Assembly (NCBI RefSeq): GCF_000428145.1
Contig: NZ_ATZJ01000012.1
Location: 1 to 64,000, forward strand
Source of the DNA: Chitinilyticum litopenaei DSM 21440
GTDB lineage: Bacteria; Pseudomonadota; Gammaproteobacteria; Burkholderiales; Chitinibacteraceae
Length of the DNA stretch: 64,000 nucleotides
Direction: 5' to 3'
The position numbers and the translations under genes were made by a program. Within the stretch, counting starts at the first letter, position 1, and the number at the start of each line of letters is the position of its first letter. The notes below the pieces were generated by a model. That model was not told the origin of the DNA and made no database searches. It saw only the letters and a list, made by a program, of their open reading frames with translations. Shown here in pieces: positions 24,856-33,540 of the stretch.

Positions 24856-25209
24856 ATGACGCCGGAGCAGCGCTGCGCCAGATTGGCCAGGGTGCTGGGG
24901 GCTGCGAGGGCAATTGTTGCCCAGCAGGCTGGCCTGGCCGTTGGCGTTCGCCGGCTGCAGGGCCGTGTTTCCTTGCTTGATCAACCGTGGCAACACCAGT
25001 TTGCCGTGCGTTTTCCGGTCTTTGCGGCGTTTGTCGGGGCAATCCCTCCTGCCTTGCCCTTGGGCACTGCCAGATTGCACTGGCAAGCAGAATCCCTGCT
25101 GGCCTGCGAGCCACAGCTCATTGCCATCGAGGTGCAATTCAGGGAGCGGATTCTTGATGCCGCCTTGCAGTTGATCAGGGAGCTGGAGACCGGGCAATCC
25201 GCTTTCTGA
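24856..25209 (+). CDS. Hypothetical protein
   Basis: This 117-residue ORF begins 7 bases after yjdM and ends at a strong bidirectional terminator, a position that supports a real gene. The product (start MTPEQRCARLARVLGAAR) is mixed alpha/beta with RFPVFAAFVGAIPPALPLGT and no recognised motif. Long ORFs also exist on the opposite strand here, so the assignment is moderate. Confidence 0.5.
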   Translation: MTPEQRCARLARVLGAARAIVAQQAGLAVGVRRLQGRVSLLDQPWQHQFAVRFPVFAAFVGAIPPALPLGTARLHWQAESLLACEPQLIAIEVQFRERILDAALQLIRELETGQSAF

Positions 25210-25215
25210 GCGCCC

Positions 25216-25249
25216 ATGCCAAAACCCGGCCGTGGCCGGGTTTTGGCAT
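25216..25249. terminator. Bidirectional terminator between yjdM operon and hsp20
   Basis: A perfect 15-bp stem (ATGCCAAAACCCGGC and its complement) with a CGTG loop. The AAAA/TTTT tracts in the stem serve both converging transcription units. Confidence 0.8.
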
Positions 25250-25285
25250 TCCTGCCAGGCAGAAATCGCTGCAGGGCGGGTAGAG

Positions 25286-25723
25286 TCAGTGGATTTCAAT
25301 CTGCCGGCGCTTTGCCGTTGCCGGTTTTTTCGGCAGCAGCAGTTCCAGCACGCCATCCTGGTAGCTCGCGCTGGTGGCGGCCTCGTCGACTTCCTGGCCC
25401 AGCCGGAAGCTGCGCGACACCTGGCCGATGTAGCGCTCGCAGCGCAGCAGGCGGTCGCCGTCACGGCTTTCCGTTTCCTGCTTCACCTCGGCGTTGATGG
25501 TGACCACATCGCCATCCACGTGCACCCGGATGTCTTCCTTCTTCACGCCGGCCAGTTCCGCGTGCACCGTGTAGGCCTTGTCGTCTTCCTTCACGTCGAC
25601 CCTGATCTGGCTGGGGGCGGCGGCAAAGTCGAGCGGGCGTACGAAGAAGCCGCGGAACAGGTCGTCCAGCGTGCCGAGCGGTTCCTGCAGATTGTCCAGT
25701 TTGCGTCTGATCAGGCTGTTCAT
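25286..25723 (-). CDS. Small heat-shock protein Hsp20
   Basis: This 145-residue alpha-crystallin-type chaperone should bind unfolding proteins without ATP. The core domain runs from RVDVKEDDKAYTVHAELAGV to the GVLELLLPKK motif near the C-terminus. It has the usual N-terminal phenylalanine region (DDLFRGFFVRPLDF). A GGAGGTGTC ribosome site precedes ATG 25723. No ROSE-type thermosensor is obvious in the short leader. Confidence 0.93.
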   Translation of the reverse strand: MNSLIRRKLDNLQEPLGTLDDLFRGFFVRPLDFAAAPSQIRVDVKEDDKAYTVHAELAGVKKEDIRVHVDGDVVTINAEVKQETESRDGDRLLRCERYIGQVSRSFRLGQEVDEAATSASYQDGVLELLLPKKPATAKRRQIEIH

Positions 25724-25913
25724 GATGACACCTCCTTGTCATGGTTGCGTGGGCGTCCTGGCCTGTCAGCGCAGGCTTGCGCGGCAGGGCCGGATGACCC
25801 ACATGAGCAAACACCCTTGTGCACTTCAGAAATAGGGCGTGCGCCAGCCGTTTTAAAGGGAGGGTGCGACGATTTTCCGCCGGGCGGCAGGCGCTTTTCC
25901 TGATGATTATTGG

Positions 25914-25961
25914 CGGGTATATCTCTGTAGCCTTTTACGTGTAATGGCTGTGGATTTATAC
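25914..25961. repeat. GGGTAT/ATACCC nested hairpin repeat, copy D
   Basis: Left arm GGGTATAT, inner elements CTGTAGCC-TTTTAC and GTAATGGCTGTGG, right arm TATACATG. It lies in the 320-base gap upstream of the yejK gene. Copy E lies directly after the same gene. Confidence 0.75.
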
Positions 25962-26042
25962 ATGATGATGTATGAAGTTCGGGGATTGCGGCTGGCTGGT
26001 GGCGGGACGATAATCGCGCCTCTTTGCCGAGGTAATCTGATC

Positions 26043-27068
26043 ATGATGAACGAAGAGTCAAGCCCTGCCCCCTGCGTCGCCCAGCTGGTGGTGCACCGGG
26101 TCGGCAATCCCGTGCGTGGCGAGCCGCTGCAGCTGTCCGGGCGGGCGGCCGTGGTGGACGCCGAGGTGTCGCAGCTGATTCTGGACGGCTACCTCAAGGG
26201 CATCGTTTCCGACAAGAAAAAGCACCAGTTCATCCACCCCACCGATCTGAACCTCAACGAGCTGTATCACTACAAGCAGCAGTTTTTTCGCGGCGAGCTG
26301 GAGTTTGTTGCCCTGTCGCAGGCGATTGCGCAGCACCTGCATGCGCGCTCGCAACACCCGAACATCAGTGCCGGCGACCTGCTGGTGATCCTGTTCGAGG
26401 GCCTGCAGGAAGGCGAGGGCACGCAGCGCGCCATCGGCGTGTTCAAGTCGGAAATCCGCGACGATTTTCTGACGGTGGTCGAGTCCGGCGAGGTGATCGA
26501 CCTGCGCCACGCCACCGGCATCAACCCGCGCCTGATCGACAAGGGCGCGCTGCTGCTGGAAAGCGGTCCGCTGGTCTACGCGGTCGACCGCCTGGCGCAA
26601 AACGCCAAGTTCTGGCTCGACGATTTCCTGCAGGTGCTGCGCCTGCCCGACCCGGCCAGCACCACCAAGCTGGTCGCCGATGTGCTCGAACAGGTATCCG
26701 AGCAGATCGCCGATGCGAAACAGCAAAGCCAGTTCAAGGAGGAGGTGCTCACGCGCTGCCGCGCCGACGAGGACTTTCTGCCCTGGGAGGTGACCGAGGT
26801 CGCCGAGAAATTCGTGCCGCGCGAGCAGGTGAACCAGGTGCTCGACGAGGCGGCGGCGTCGCACGGCTTTGCGCTCGAATCACTCGAAAAGACCACCCGC
26901 GTGCCGGCGAAAAACGTCGCCAAACGGCTGGAGCGCAGCTGGAGCAAGATCGGCATCGGCCACGGCGTGAGCATTCTGCAACCGTCGGATCTCAACCTCG
27001 AAGACGTGAATATCGAGAACGGCGCCGAGGAAATCGTGATGACGCTGTATTTCAGCAAGAAAACCTGA
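26043..27068 (+). CDS. yejK: Nucleoid-associated protein YejK (NdpA, 37-kDa family)
   Basis: This 341-residue member of the NA37/YejK family binds the nucleoid in gammaproteobacteria. Recognisable segments are KKKHQFIHPTDLNLNELYHY, LLVILFEGLQEGEGTQRAIG and ATGINPRLIDKGALLLESG. Two ATG codons (26043 and 26046) sit behind a GAGG ribosome site. Hairpin repeat copies D and E flank the gene on both sides. Confidence 0.9.
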   Translation: MMNEESSPAPCVAQLVVHRVGNPVRGEPLQLSGRAAVVDAEVSQLILDGYLKGIVSDKKKHQFIHPTDLNLNELYHYKQQFFRGELEFVALSQAIAQHLHARSQHPNISAGDLLVILFEGLQEGEGTQRAIGVFKSEIRDDFLTVVESGEVIDLRHATGINPRLIDKGALLLESGPLVYAVDRLAQNAKFWLDDFLQVLRLPDPASTTKLVADVLEQVSEQIADAKQQSQFKEEVLTRCRADEDFLPWEVTEVAEKFVPREQVNQVLDEAAASHGFALESLEKTTRVPAKNVAKRLERSWSKIGIGHGVSILQPSDLNLEDVNIENGAEEIVMTLYFSKKT

Positions 27069-27131
27069 TGGGTATGGCGCTGCAGCCTTTACTGTGAAAG
27101 GGCTGTGGAGTGGATGGTGGTTGGGTATGTG
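27068..27131. repeat. GGGTAT/ATACCC nested hairpin repeat, copy E
   Basis: Begins at the yejK stop codon: ATGGGTATG, CTGCAGCCTTTAC, a TGTG loop, then AAAGGGCTGTGG. A GGATGGTGGTTGGGTATG tail shared with copy C follows. It ends at the comF stop codon. Confidence 0.8.
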
Positions 27132-27133
27132 TT

Positions 27134-27883
27134 TCAGTGCCGCAGCGTGCGCGCCAGCACCCAGCCGATGACAAGGCCCGCGCCGGCGCGTTTCAGCGCG
27201 CGCGCGGCGGCATCCAGCGTCGCGCCGCTGGTCAGCACATCGTCGACGACAATCACCGTTTCCCCCGCCAGCTGGCCGTTGACGCGGAAGGCCTGGCGCA
27301 GATTGCGCGCCCGCGCCTTGCGGCTGAGCCGCGACTGGTGGCCGGTATCGCGCACGCGCGCCAGCAGGTCGTGGCGCAGCGGCAGGCCGGTCTGTTGCGC
27401 CAGCGCGCGGGCCAGCTCCGCGGCCTGGTTGAAGCCGCGCTCGCGCAGCCGGCCGGGATAGAGCGGCATGGGCAGCAGCAAGGCCGGGCCGGCCAGTGCG
27501 GGGCGGTGGCCGGCCAGCACGTGGCCGAGCAGCGCCCACAGCGGCCAGCGTCCGCCATACTTGCCGGCCAGGATCAGCGGGCTCAAGGGCGGCTGATAGG
27601 CAAACAGCGCATGGCAGGCATCAAAGCGCGGCGGTCTGGCGAGGCAGCCGCCACACAGGCCGCCCGCCGGCGTGGGCAGCGCGCAACGCGGGCAGCAGCG
27701 GCGATCCAGCCAGGGCAGGGCGGCGAGACAGGCGGGGCATAGGGCCTCCTTGCTGCTGCCGGCGCACAGCAGGCAGCGGCAGGGCAAGAGCCGGTCGGCA
27801 GCGGGCAGGCGCGCAAACAGCTTGTTCAAAAAACCGGGTGGCAAATTTGACAACTCCTTGCGGCCTTGCCGACAATGCGGCAT
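27134..27883 (-). CDS. comF: ComF-family amidophosphoribosyltransferase-like protein
   Basis: This 249-residue ComF protein has an N-terminal zinc finger (CRCLLCAG..CPAC, then CCPRCALPTPAGGLCGGC) and a phosphoribosyltransferase domain with the PRPP loop VIVVDDVLTSGATLDAAARA. ComF proteins support DNA uptake or transformation in competent bacteria. The start is uncertain: ATG 27883, or a TTG near 27849 that has an AAGGAG site. The 5' end overlaps the bioB promoter and is divergent from bioB. Confidence 0.87.
   Translation of the reverse strand: MPHCRQGRKELSNLPPGFLNKLFARLPAADRLLPCRCLLCAGSSKEALCPACLAALPWLDRRCCPRCALPTPAGGLCGGCLARPPRFDACHALFAYQPPLSPLILAGKYGGRWPLWALLGHVLAGHRPALAGPALLLPMPLYPGRLRERGFNQAAELARALAQQTGLPLRHDLLARVRDTGHQSRLSRKARARNLRQAFRVNGQLAGETVIVVDDVLTSGATLDAAARALKRAGAGLVIGWVLARTLRH
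27847..27876 (+). promoter_or_regulatory. Sigma-70 promoter for bioB
   Basis: TTGACA (27847-27852) and GACAAT (27871-27876) are separated by 18 bases, and the ATG of bioB follows 41 bases later. The element overlaps the 5' end of the divergent comF gene. Confidence 0.5.
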
Positions 27884-27917
27884 CTCTTTTGTAGCGCGCC
27901 TTGCCGGAATAGTCACC

Positions 27918-28940
27918 ATGAGCCAAGCCATGCCCCAAGCCACCGCCTGCCCAAGCAGCGCCACGGTGCAGACCATCGAACTCAAGCGCCCGACGCCGCA
28001 TCCGCAGGCGCAGAACTGGTCGCTGGAGCAGATTGCCGCGCTGTTCGACTTGCCGTTCAACGATCTGCTCTTCAAGGCGCAAACGGTGCACCGCGAGCAT
28101 TTCGACGCCAACCGCGTCCAGCTCTCGACGCTGCTGTCGGTGAAGACCGGCGGCTGTTCGGAAGATTGCGGCTACTGCTCGCAATCGGCGCGCCATGATA
28201 CCGGGCTGGAGCGCGAGAAACTGATGACGGCCGAAGACGTGATCGATGCGGCCAGGATCGCCAGGGAAAACGGCTCGTCGCGCTTTTGCATGGGCGCGGC
28301 CTGGCGTGGTCCGAAAAACAAGGATCTTGACGAAGTGAAGCGCATGATCGCCGGCGTGAAGGCGCTGGGGCTGGAGACCTGTGCGACCTTCGGCATGCTC
28401 AAGGACGGCCAGGCCGAGCAGTTGCGCGAGGCGGGGCTGGATTATTACAACCACAACCTCGACACCAGCCCGGAAAAATACGGCGACATCGTTACCACGC
28501 ACAGCTACGAGGATCGCCTCGATACGCTGGGCAAGGTGCGCAAGGCCGGCCTGAATGTGTGTTCGGGCGGCATCGTCGGCCTTGGCGAAACGCGCAGCGA
28601 CCGCGTTGGCCTGATCGCACAGCTGGCCAACCTCGACCCGCAACCCGATTCGGTGCCGATCAACAATCTGGTGAAGATCGACGGCACGCCGCTCGACGGC
28701 AATGCGGCGGTGGACTGGACCGAATTCGTGCGCACGATTGCCGTGGCGCGCATCACCATGCCGAAATCCTTCGTCCGCCTGTCGGCCGGCCGCCAGCAAA
28801 TGAACGAGAGCATGCAGTCGCTGTGTTTCCTCGCTGGTGCCAATTCGATTTTCTACGGCGACAAGCTTCTGACGACCGGCAACCCTGATGTCACGCGTGA
28901 TCGCGAGCTGTTTGCCAAACTGGATATTCAACCCCTGTAA
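27918..28940 (+). CDS. bioB: Biotin synthase
   Basis: This 340-residue radical-SAM enzyme inserts sulphur into dethiobiotin. The radical-SAM cysteine triad is in GGCSEDCGYCSQSA. Other family marks are AAWRGPKNKDLDEV, YNHNLDTSPEKYGDI and GGIVGLGE. The conserved cysteine that binds the 2Fe-2S cluster is seen in ETCATFG. The ATG at 27918 is used, although the frame stays open upstream. It stands alone, without bioA, bioD or bioF nearby. Confidence 0.97.
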   Translation: MSQAMPQATACPSSATVQTIELKRPTPHPQAQNWSLEQIAALFDLPFNDLLFKAQTVHREHFDANRVQLSTLLSVKTGGCSEDCGYCSQSARHDTGLEREKLMTAEDVIDAARIARENGSSRFCMGAAWRGPKNKDLDEVKRMIAGVKALGLETCATFGMLKDGQAEQLREAGLDYYNHNLDTSPEKYGDIVTTHSYEDRLDTLGKVRKAGLNVCSGGIVGLGETRSDRVGLIAQLANLDPQPDSVPINNLVKIDGTPLDGNAAVDWTEFVRTIAVARITMPKSFVRLSAGRQQMNESMQSLCFLAGANSIFYGDKLLTTGNPDVTRDRELFAKLDIQPL

Positions 28941-29163
28941 GCACGCTTCTCGCACGCAGCCGCAGGCCCTTGGTCGATGCCATCGTACTGTCTATGCTGA
29001 TACTTACAACAGCGGCACTGCCGTTGCTGACAGGGCACAGTAAGTAAGGTTTTGGTGGTCACGGCGACGATAAGGAAATACTTTATCGACATGGCAACCC
29101 GCTGCCGGCAAGGTGACAGGCAGTAAAACCGGCCGCTGTGGGGCTGCGAGGGAGAATAAGCGT
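28941..29163 (+). other. Leader region of the receptor-fusion gene
   Basis: These 220 gene-free bases lie between bioB and the next gene. A GATAAG..CTTTATC hairpin (about 29068-29087) and a CAGCGGC/GCCGTTGCTG hairpin (about 29008-29027) are visible, and the sequence near 29090-29155 has several short complementary GGC/GCC tracts. It may be a structured leader, but I cannot match it to a known riboswitch class. Confidence 0.3.
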
Positions 29164-31497
29164 ATGTCAGTAAGCAAGCGGGTGTTGGCCGCCATTGGCT
29201 TGATCAATGTGCTGGGTATCGTGGTGCTGGTGCTGCTGGTGAATCAGCTGGCAGCGCAAAGCGTGGGCTTGCAGGTGCTGATCTGGGGGGTGGGTCTGGC
29301 GGTGCTGCTTGTGCTGCAGGCACTGGTGATCGGGCATCTGCTCAAGCCGCTGGGCGTGCTGCAGGCCACCATGCGCCATCTGGCCGAAAGTGGCGGCGAT
29401 CTGACAACCCGGTTGCCGGAAAACGGTGGTGCCGAGTTTGCCGACATTGCCCACGGCTTCAATCACTTCGCCACCGCTTTGCAGGGTACCTTTCGTGAAG
29501 TCCAGCGTGATATGGAAGGCCTGTCGCTGGGGCTGCGCGAGCTGACCACCGTGACCGGCCAACTGGTCAAGGACAGTCACACCCAGTCCGATTTTGCAGC
29601 TGCCTCGGCCGCAGCGGTGGAAGAAATCACCGTCAGCATCACCCACATCGCCGACAACGCCAACGATGTCGATGGCGTGGTGGCCGAGACCCAGCAATTG
29701 TCCGGCGTGAGCGCCGATGCCGTGCAGCGTGTGGCCGACGAGGTTGCGCGCATGTCGCGCAGTGTGCAGGAGCTGGGGCATACCATGAACGAGCTGGGCC
29801 AGCGTTCGCAGGAAATCGGCAGCATCGTCAGCGTGATTCAGGACATCGCCGAGCAGACCAATCTGCTGGCGCTGAACGCCGCCATCGAGGCGGCGCGCGC
29901 CGGCGAGCAGGGGCGCGGCTTTGCCGTGGTCGCCGACGAGGTGCGCAAGCTCGCCGAGCGCAGCGCCAAGGCGACCGTCGAAATCAAGGAGCGCATCAGC
30001 AAGGTCAGCGAGGAAACCCAGCTCGCGGTGGCCACGATGGGCGCGACCGCGCAAAGCGTGTCTGGCAGCGCCGAGCGTGCCGAAGAGGCGCGGCGTTCGA
30101 TGCTGGACATCGGCAGCCGCATGCAGCATGTCTACACGGCCGTGCGCGAGATCGCCGAATCCACCCGCGAACAAACGGCCTCGAGCACCACGATGGCGCG
30201 CTCGGCCGAACAGATCAATGCCATGTCGCAGTCCACCGACTCGGCACTGCAGCAGGCCAAGCGCGCGCTCGAGCAGCTCGACGGCCGCGCCCGCGAGCTG
30301 ATGGAGGCCGTGGGGCGCTTCCGCCTGGATGACATTACCGTGCTGCATGGCTGGTTTGCCGCCAGCGGCTTTCGCGCCGTGGCCGACATCAAGGCCAGGC
30401 TGAACAAGATCGGCCACCACTGGGCCGACATGCACAGCGGCAAGGATGTGCCGGGCATGCTGAAAAAAGCGGTGGAAGAGGGCAAGCTGCCCACCGCGGC
30501 GGCGATCGGCGGCGTCAAAACCCAGAACTGGGCCGGCAAGGGCGTGCTGGCCAATATGGATCAGCTGGCCGCCGAACAGCGCTGGGGGCAAATTCTGCCC
30601 AAGGTGCTGGATGACATGATGCATGCCGATGGTCACTATGTGGCCGTGCCGCTGGGCGTGGCGCGCGTGAATGTACTCTGGGTGAATACCCAGCTGATGC
30701 GCCGGGTGAATGTCAATCGCCCACCGGCCAGCTGGGACGAGTTCTTCGGCATTTGCGACCGACTGGTGCAGGCCGGCATCACGCCGATCGCGCACAGCGA
30801 GGTGAAATGGCAGGTGGCCACGCTGTTCGAGGCGGTCTCCTTGGGGCTGTGCGGCGCCAACTGGTATCTCGCCGCATTCAGCAAGCTCGACCAGTCGGCG
30901 CTGAACGGGCCGCAAACGATCAGGGCACTGGAAACCTTCCGCCGGCTCAAGCCTTACTGTTCTCCCGATCCGGTCGGGCGGGAATGGAATCTGGTCACTG
31001 CCGACATCATCAATGGCCGCGCGGCCATGCAGCTGATGGGCGACTGGGTGAAGGGCGAATTCGACACCGCCGGCAAGGCGCCTGGTAGCGACTACCTGTT
31101 CTGGGCCGCGCCCAACCAGGCCGGCGAATACAGCTTTGCGGCCGACACGCTGACGCTGTTCCGCCAGGACGATCCGGTGCGCCACAAGGCGCAGCGCGAT
31201 TTTGCCGAGCTGCTGATGAGCAGCGAGGCGCAGGTCGCCTACAACAAGCACAAGGGCAGCATCCCGGCCCGTACCGACATCGACCACAACCAGCTGGATG
31301 CCTATGGGCGCGATTCGGCCAAGGATTTCGCACAGGCCGCCAGCAAGAACGTGCTCGTGCCGTCCTGGGCGCACAATATGGCCGTGCAGGACGACATGAA
31401 AAAGGCGCTGATCGAAGTCGTTTACGAGTACTGGGCCAATGACGGCATGAGCGCCGCCGCCGCCGCGGCCAAGCTTGCCGCCACGGCCAGACGCTGA
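29164..31497 (+). CDS. Chemoreceptor fused to a GtsA-like sugar-binding protein
   Basis: This is a 777-residue protein. Residues 1-60 hold two membrane helices (about 7-30 and 36-60) joined by a loop of only a few residues. A HAMP-like segment and a complete chemoreceptor signalling domain follow, with tip AEQTNLLALNAAIEAARAGE then QGRGFAVVADEVRKLAERS. From residue 390 to the end there is a full-length ABC sugar-binding protein domain of the glucose/mannose (GtsA) type, with WDEFFGICDRLVQAGITPIA, NLVTADIINGRAAMQLMGDW and KGSIPARTDID. The binding domain lacks a signal peptide and should face the cytoplasm. No ABC permease or ATPase is adjacent. Start 29164 lies behind a GGGAG ribosome site. 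Confidence 0.92.
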   Translation: MSVSKRVLAAIGLINVLGIVVLVLLVNQLAAQSVGLQVLIWGVGLAVLLVLQALVIGHLLKPLGVLQATMRHLAESGGDLTTRLPENGGAEFADIAHGFNHFATALQGTFREVQRDMEGLSLGLRELTTVTGQLVKDSHTQSDFAAASAAAVEEITVSITHIADNANDVDGVVAETQQLSGVSADAVQRVADEVARMSRSVQELGHTMNELGQRSQEIGSIVSVIQDIAEQTNLLALNAAIEAARAGEQGRGFAVVADEVRKLAERSAKATVEIKERISKVSEETQLAVATMGATAQSVSGSAERAEEARRSMLDIGSRMQHVYTAVREIAESTREQTASSTTMARSAEQINAMSQSTDSALQQAKRALEQLDGRARELMEAVGRFRLDDITVLHGWFAASGFRAVADIKARLNKIGHHWADMHSGKDVPGMLKKAVEEGKLPTAAAIGGVKTQNWAGKGVLANMDQLAAEQRWGQILPKVLDDMMHADGHYVAVPLGVARVNVLWVNTQLMRRVNVNRPPASWDEFFGICDRLVQAGITPIAHSEVKWQVATLFEAVSLGLCGANWYLAAFSKLDQSALNGPQTIRALETFRRLKPYCSPDPVGREWNLVTADIINGRAAMQLMGDWVKGEFDTAGKAPGSDYLFWAAPNQAGEYSFAADTLTLFRQDDPVRHKAQRDFAELLMSSEAQVAYNKHKGSIPARTDIDHNQLDAYGRDSAKDFAQAASKNVLVPSWAHNMAVQDDMKKALIEVVYEYWANDGMSAAAAAAKLAATARR

Positions 31498-31760
31498 CCT
31501 GGCCGGTGCGGCACCGCTGCCACCTGCGGGTGGTCATGGTGGCAGCGCAGGCGACTCAGCCGGGAATCGCATCCAGTGCAGGGCGTGCATAGGCGCAGAG
31601 GACAGACACCTTGCTGCCCTTTCTGCTGTGCCTTGTTGCGTCCGGGCCCTGGGTCTGCGCTTGGCCTTGCACGTGATTGAACAGGCTCCAGGGCGTGCTC
31701 ATGCTAGAATCGCGGCTTTGATTTTGATGTGCGGCTGCGTGCGCCGCGATGGGAGTCGAG

Positions 31761-32861
31761 ATGTCGGGCAATACGCTGGGTCTGCTGTTTACCGTAACTT
31801 CGTTTGGCGAGTCGCATGGCCCGGCCATCGGCTGTGTCGTCGATGGCTGCCCTCCGGGAATGGCGCTGACGGCCGAGGACATCCAGATCGAGCTGGATCG
31901 CCGCAAGCCCGGCACCAGCCGCCACGTGACCCAGCGCCGCGAACCCGACCAGGTGGAAATCCTCTCCGGCGTGTTCGAGGGCAAGACCACGGGCACCTCG
32001 ATTGGCCTGTTGATCCGCAACACCGACCAGCGCAGCCACGATTACGGCAAGATTGCCGAGACCTTCCGCCCGGGGCACGCTGATTACACCTACTGGCACA
32101 AGTACGGCATCCGCGATTACCGTGGTGGCGGTCGCTCCAGCGCGCGCGAAACCGCGGTGCGTGTTGCCGCTGGCGCCATTGCCAAGAAATGGCTGAAGGA
32201 AAAATACGGCGTGGTGATCCGCGCCTACATGAGCCAGCTGGGCGAAATCGACATTCCCTTCGAGAGCTGGGACGAGGTGGGCAACAACCCCTTCTTTGCA
32301 CCCAATGCCGGGATAGTCCAGCAGCTCGAAGACTACATGGACGCCATCCGCAAGGAACGTGACTCGGTTGGCGCGAAAATTACCGTGGTCGCCGAAAATG
32401 TGCCGGTGGGCTGGGGCGAGCCGGTGTATGACCGCCTGGATGCCGACATCGCGTTCAACATGATGAACATCAACGCCGTGAAGGGCGTGGAAATCGGCGC
32501 CGGTTTCAAGTCGGTGGCCCAGCGCGGCAGCGAACACTGCGACGAGCTGACCCCGCAGGGCTTTGCTGCCAATGAGGCGGGCGGCATTCTCGGCGGCATC
32601 TCCACCGGCCAGGATATCGTGGTGAATATCGCGATCAAGCCGACGTCCAGCATCGCGCAGGAGCGCCATTCGATCGACAAGGATGGCAATCCGGTGCTGA
32701 TGGCCACGACCGGCCGCCATGACCCCTGCGTCGGCATCCGTGCCGCGCCGATTGCCGAAGCCATGCTGGCGCTGACGCTGATCGACCACGCGCTGCGCCA
32801 CCGCGCCCAATGCGCTGACGTCGTGGTGAATACACCGCGCATCCCCGGCCGCATCGCCTGA
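31761..32861 (+). CDS. aroC: Chorismate synthase
   Basis: This 366-residue FMN-dependent lyase catalyses the last step of the shikimate pathway, providing chorismate for TrpE. Signatures: FTVTSFGESHGPAIGCVVDG at the N-terminus, YRGGGRSSARETAVRVAAGA, and RHDPCVGIRAAPIAEAM near the C-terminus. ATG 31761 has a GGGAG site. It heads a cluster of same-strand genes, with the next gene beginning 13 bases later. Confidence 0.97.
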   Translation: MSGNTLGLLFTVTSFGESHGPAIGCVVDGCPPGMALTAEDIQIELDRRKPGTSRHVTQRREPDQVEILSGVFEGKTTGTSIGLLIRNTDQRSHDYGKIAETFRPGHADYTYWHKYGIRDYRGGGRSSARETAVRVAAGAIAKKWLKEKYGVVIRAYMSQLGEIDIPFESWDEVGNNPFFAPNAGIVQQLEDYMDAIRKERDSVGAKITVVAENVPVGWGEPVYDRLDADIAFNMMNINAVKGVEIGAGFKSVAQRGSEHCDELTPQGFAANEAGGILGGISTGQDIVVNIAIKPTSSIAQERHSIDKDGNPVLMATTGRHDPCVGIRAAPIAEAMLALTLIDHALRHRAQCADVVVNTPRIPGRIA

Positions 32862-32874
32862 GCCGCGTCTGCGC

Positions 32875-33438
32875 ATGAGCCGCATCCCCGCCGAAGTCGA
32901 GCACCTGTTCGCCGCCGAGCGCGAGGGCTGGACGCGGGTATCCGGCCTGGCGCTCGCGGCCATTGCGCTGGGCACGCTGTGGGTGCTCTGGCAGGCGCTG
33001 GGTGGTGACCAGTGGGTGCCGCTGCTCGATGGCGCCAACCTGCTGTTTCACGAAGCGGGCCATCCGCTGTTCGGCATCGTCAGCGAGCGCCTGACCGTCT
33101 ATGGCGGCACGCTGGGCCAACTGGTGTTTCCCTGTGTGGTGCTCTGGCATTTCTGGCGCCGGCGCGAAAGCGCCAGTGCTGGTGTCGCCGCGCTGTGGCT
33201 GCTGGAAAACGGCCTGAACATCGGCCGCTACATGGCCGATGCCCGCGCGCAGCAGCTGCCGCTGGTCGGCAATGGCGAGCATGACTGGACCGAGATCCTC
33301 AGCCGCTGGGGCATGCTGCAACTGGATACCCTGCTGGCCGGCCTGCTGCGCGGCGCCTGCGTGCTGGGCATGCTGGCGGTGCTGCTCGTACTGGCGCGCT
33401 GCTGGTGGTTGCGGCGCGCGGAGGCCGGTTTTGACTGA
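32875..33438 (+). CDS. Membrane protein with an HEAGH (HExxH) motif
   Basis: This 187-residue protein has four or so hydrophobic helices (for example LALAAIALGTLWVLWQAL and LGMLAVLLVLARCWWL). Its most conserved-looking part is ANLLFHEAGHPLFGIV with an in-membrane HExxH zinc-site motif, followed by YGGTLGQLVFP and LLENGLNIGRYMADARAQ. This resembles uncharacterised proteobacterial membrane proteins and distantly the M50 metalloprotease layout, but no M50 second-site motif (NxxPxxxLDG) is present. It is probably co-transcribed with aroC; function is unknown. Confidence 0.75.
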   Translation: MSRIPAEVEHLFAAEREGWTRVSGLALAAIALGTLWVLWQALGGDQWVPLLDGANLLFHEAGHPLFGIVSERLTVYGGTLGQLVFPCVVLWHFWRRRESASAGVAALWLLENGLNIGRYMADARAQQLPLVGNGEHDWTEILSRWGMLQLDTLLAGLLRGACVLGMLAVLLVLARCWWLRRAEAGFD

Positions 33439-33487
33439 GCTGCCCGGCAGGCATGGCAGCACGGAACGGGTGGCTCGTGGTTTTTAC

Positions 33488-33540
33488 TTGGGTATATGCC
33501 GGAAGCCCTTTCTCTGCAAAGGCTTCATGGAGATACAATG
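33488..33540. repeat. GGGTAT/ATACCC nested hairpin repeat, copy F
   Basis: Left arm TGGGTATA, inner stem GAAGCCCTTT..CAAAGGCTTC (well paired), right arm GATAC. The ATG used by the following lipoprotein gene lies in the terminal GATACAATG of the repeat. Confidence 0.8.

Noticed and set aside
28941..29163. Cyclic-di-GMP or guanidine riboswitch before the receptor fusion
   Set aside because: The leader looks structured, but none of the conserved cores of those classes can be found; kept only as an unassigned leader.
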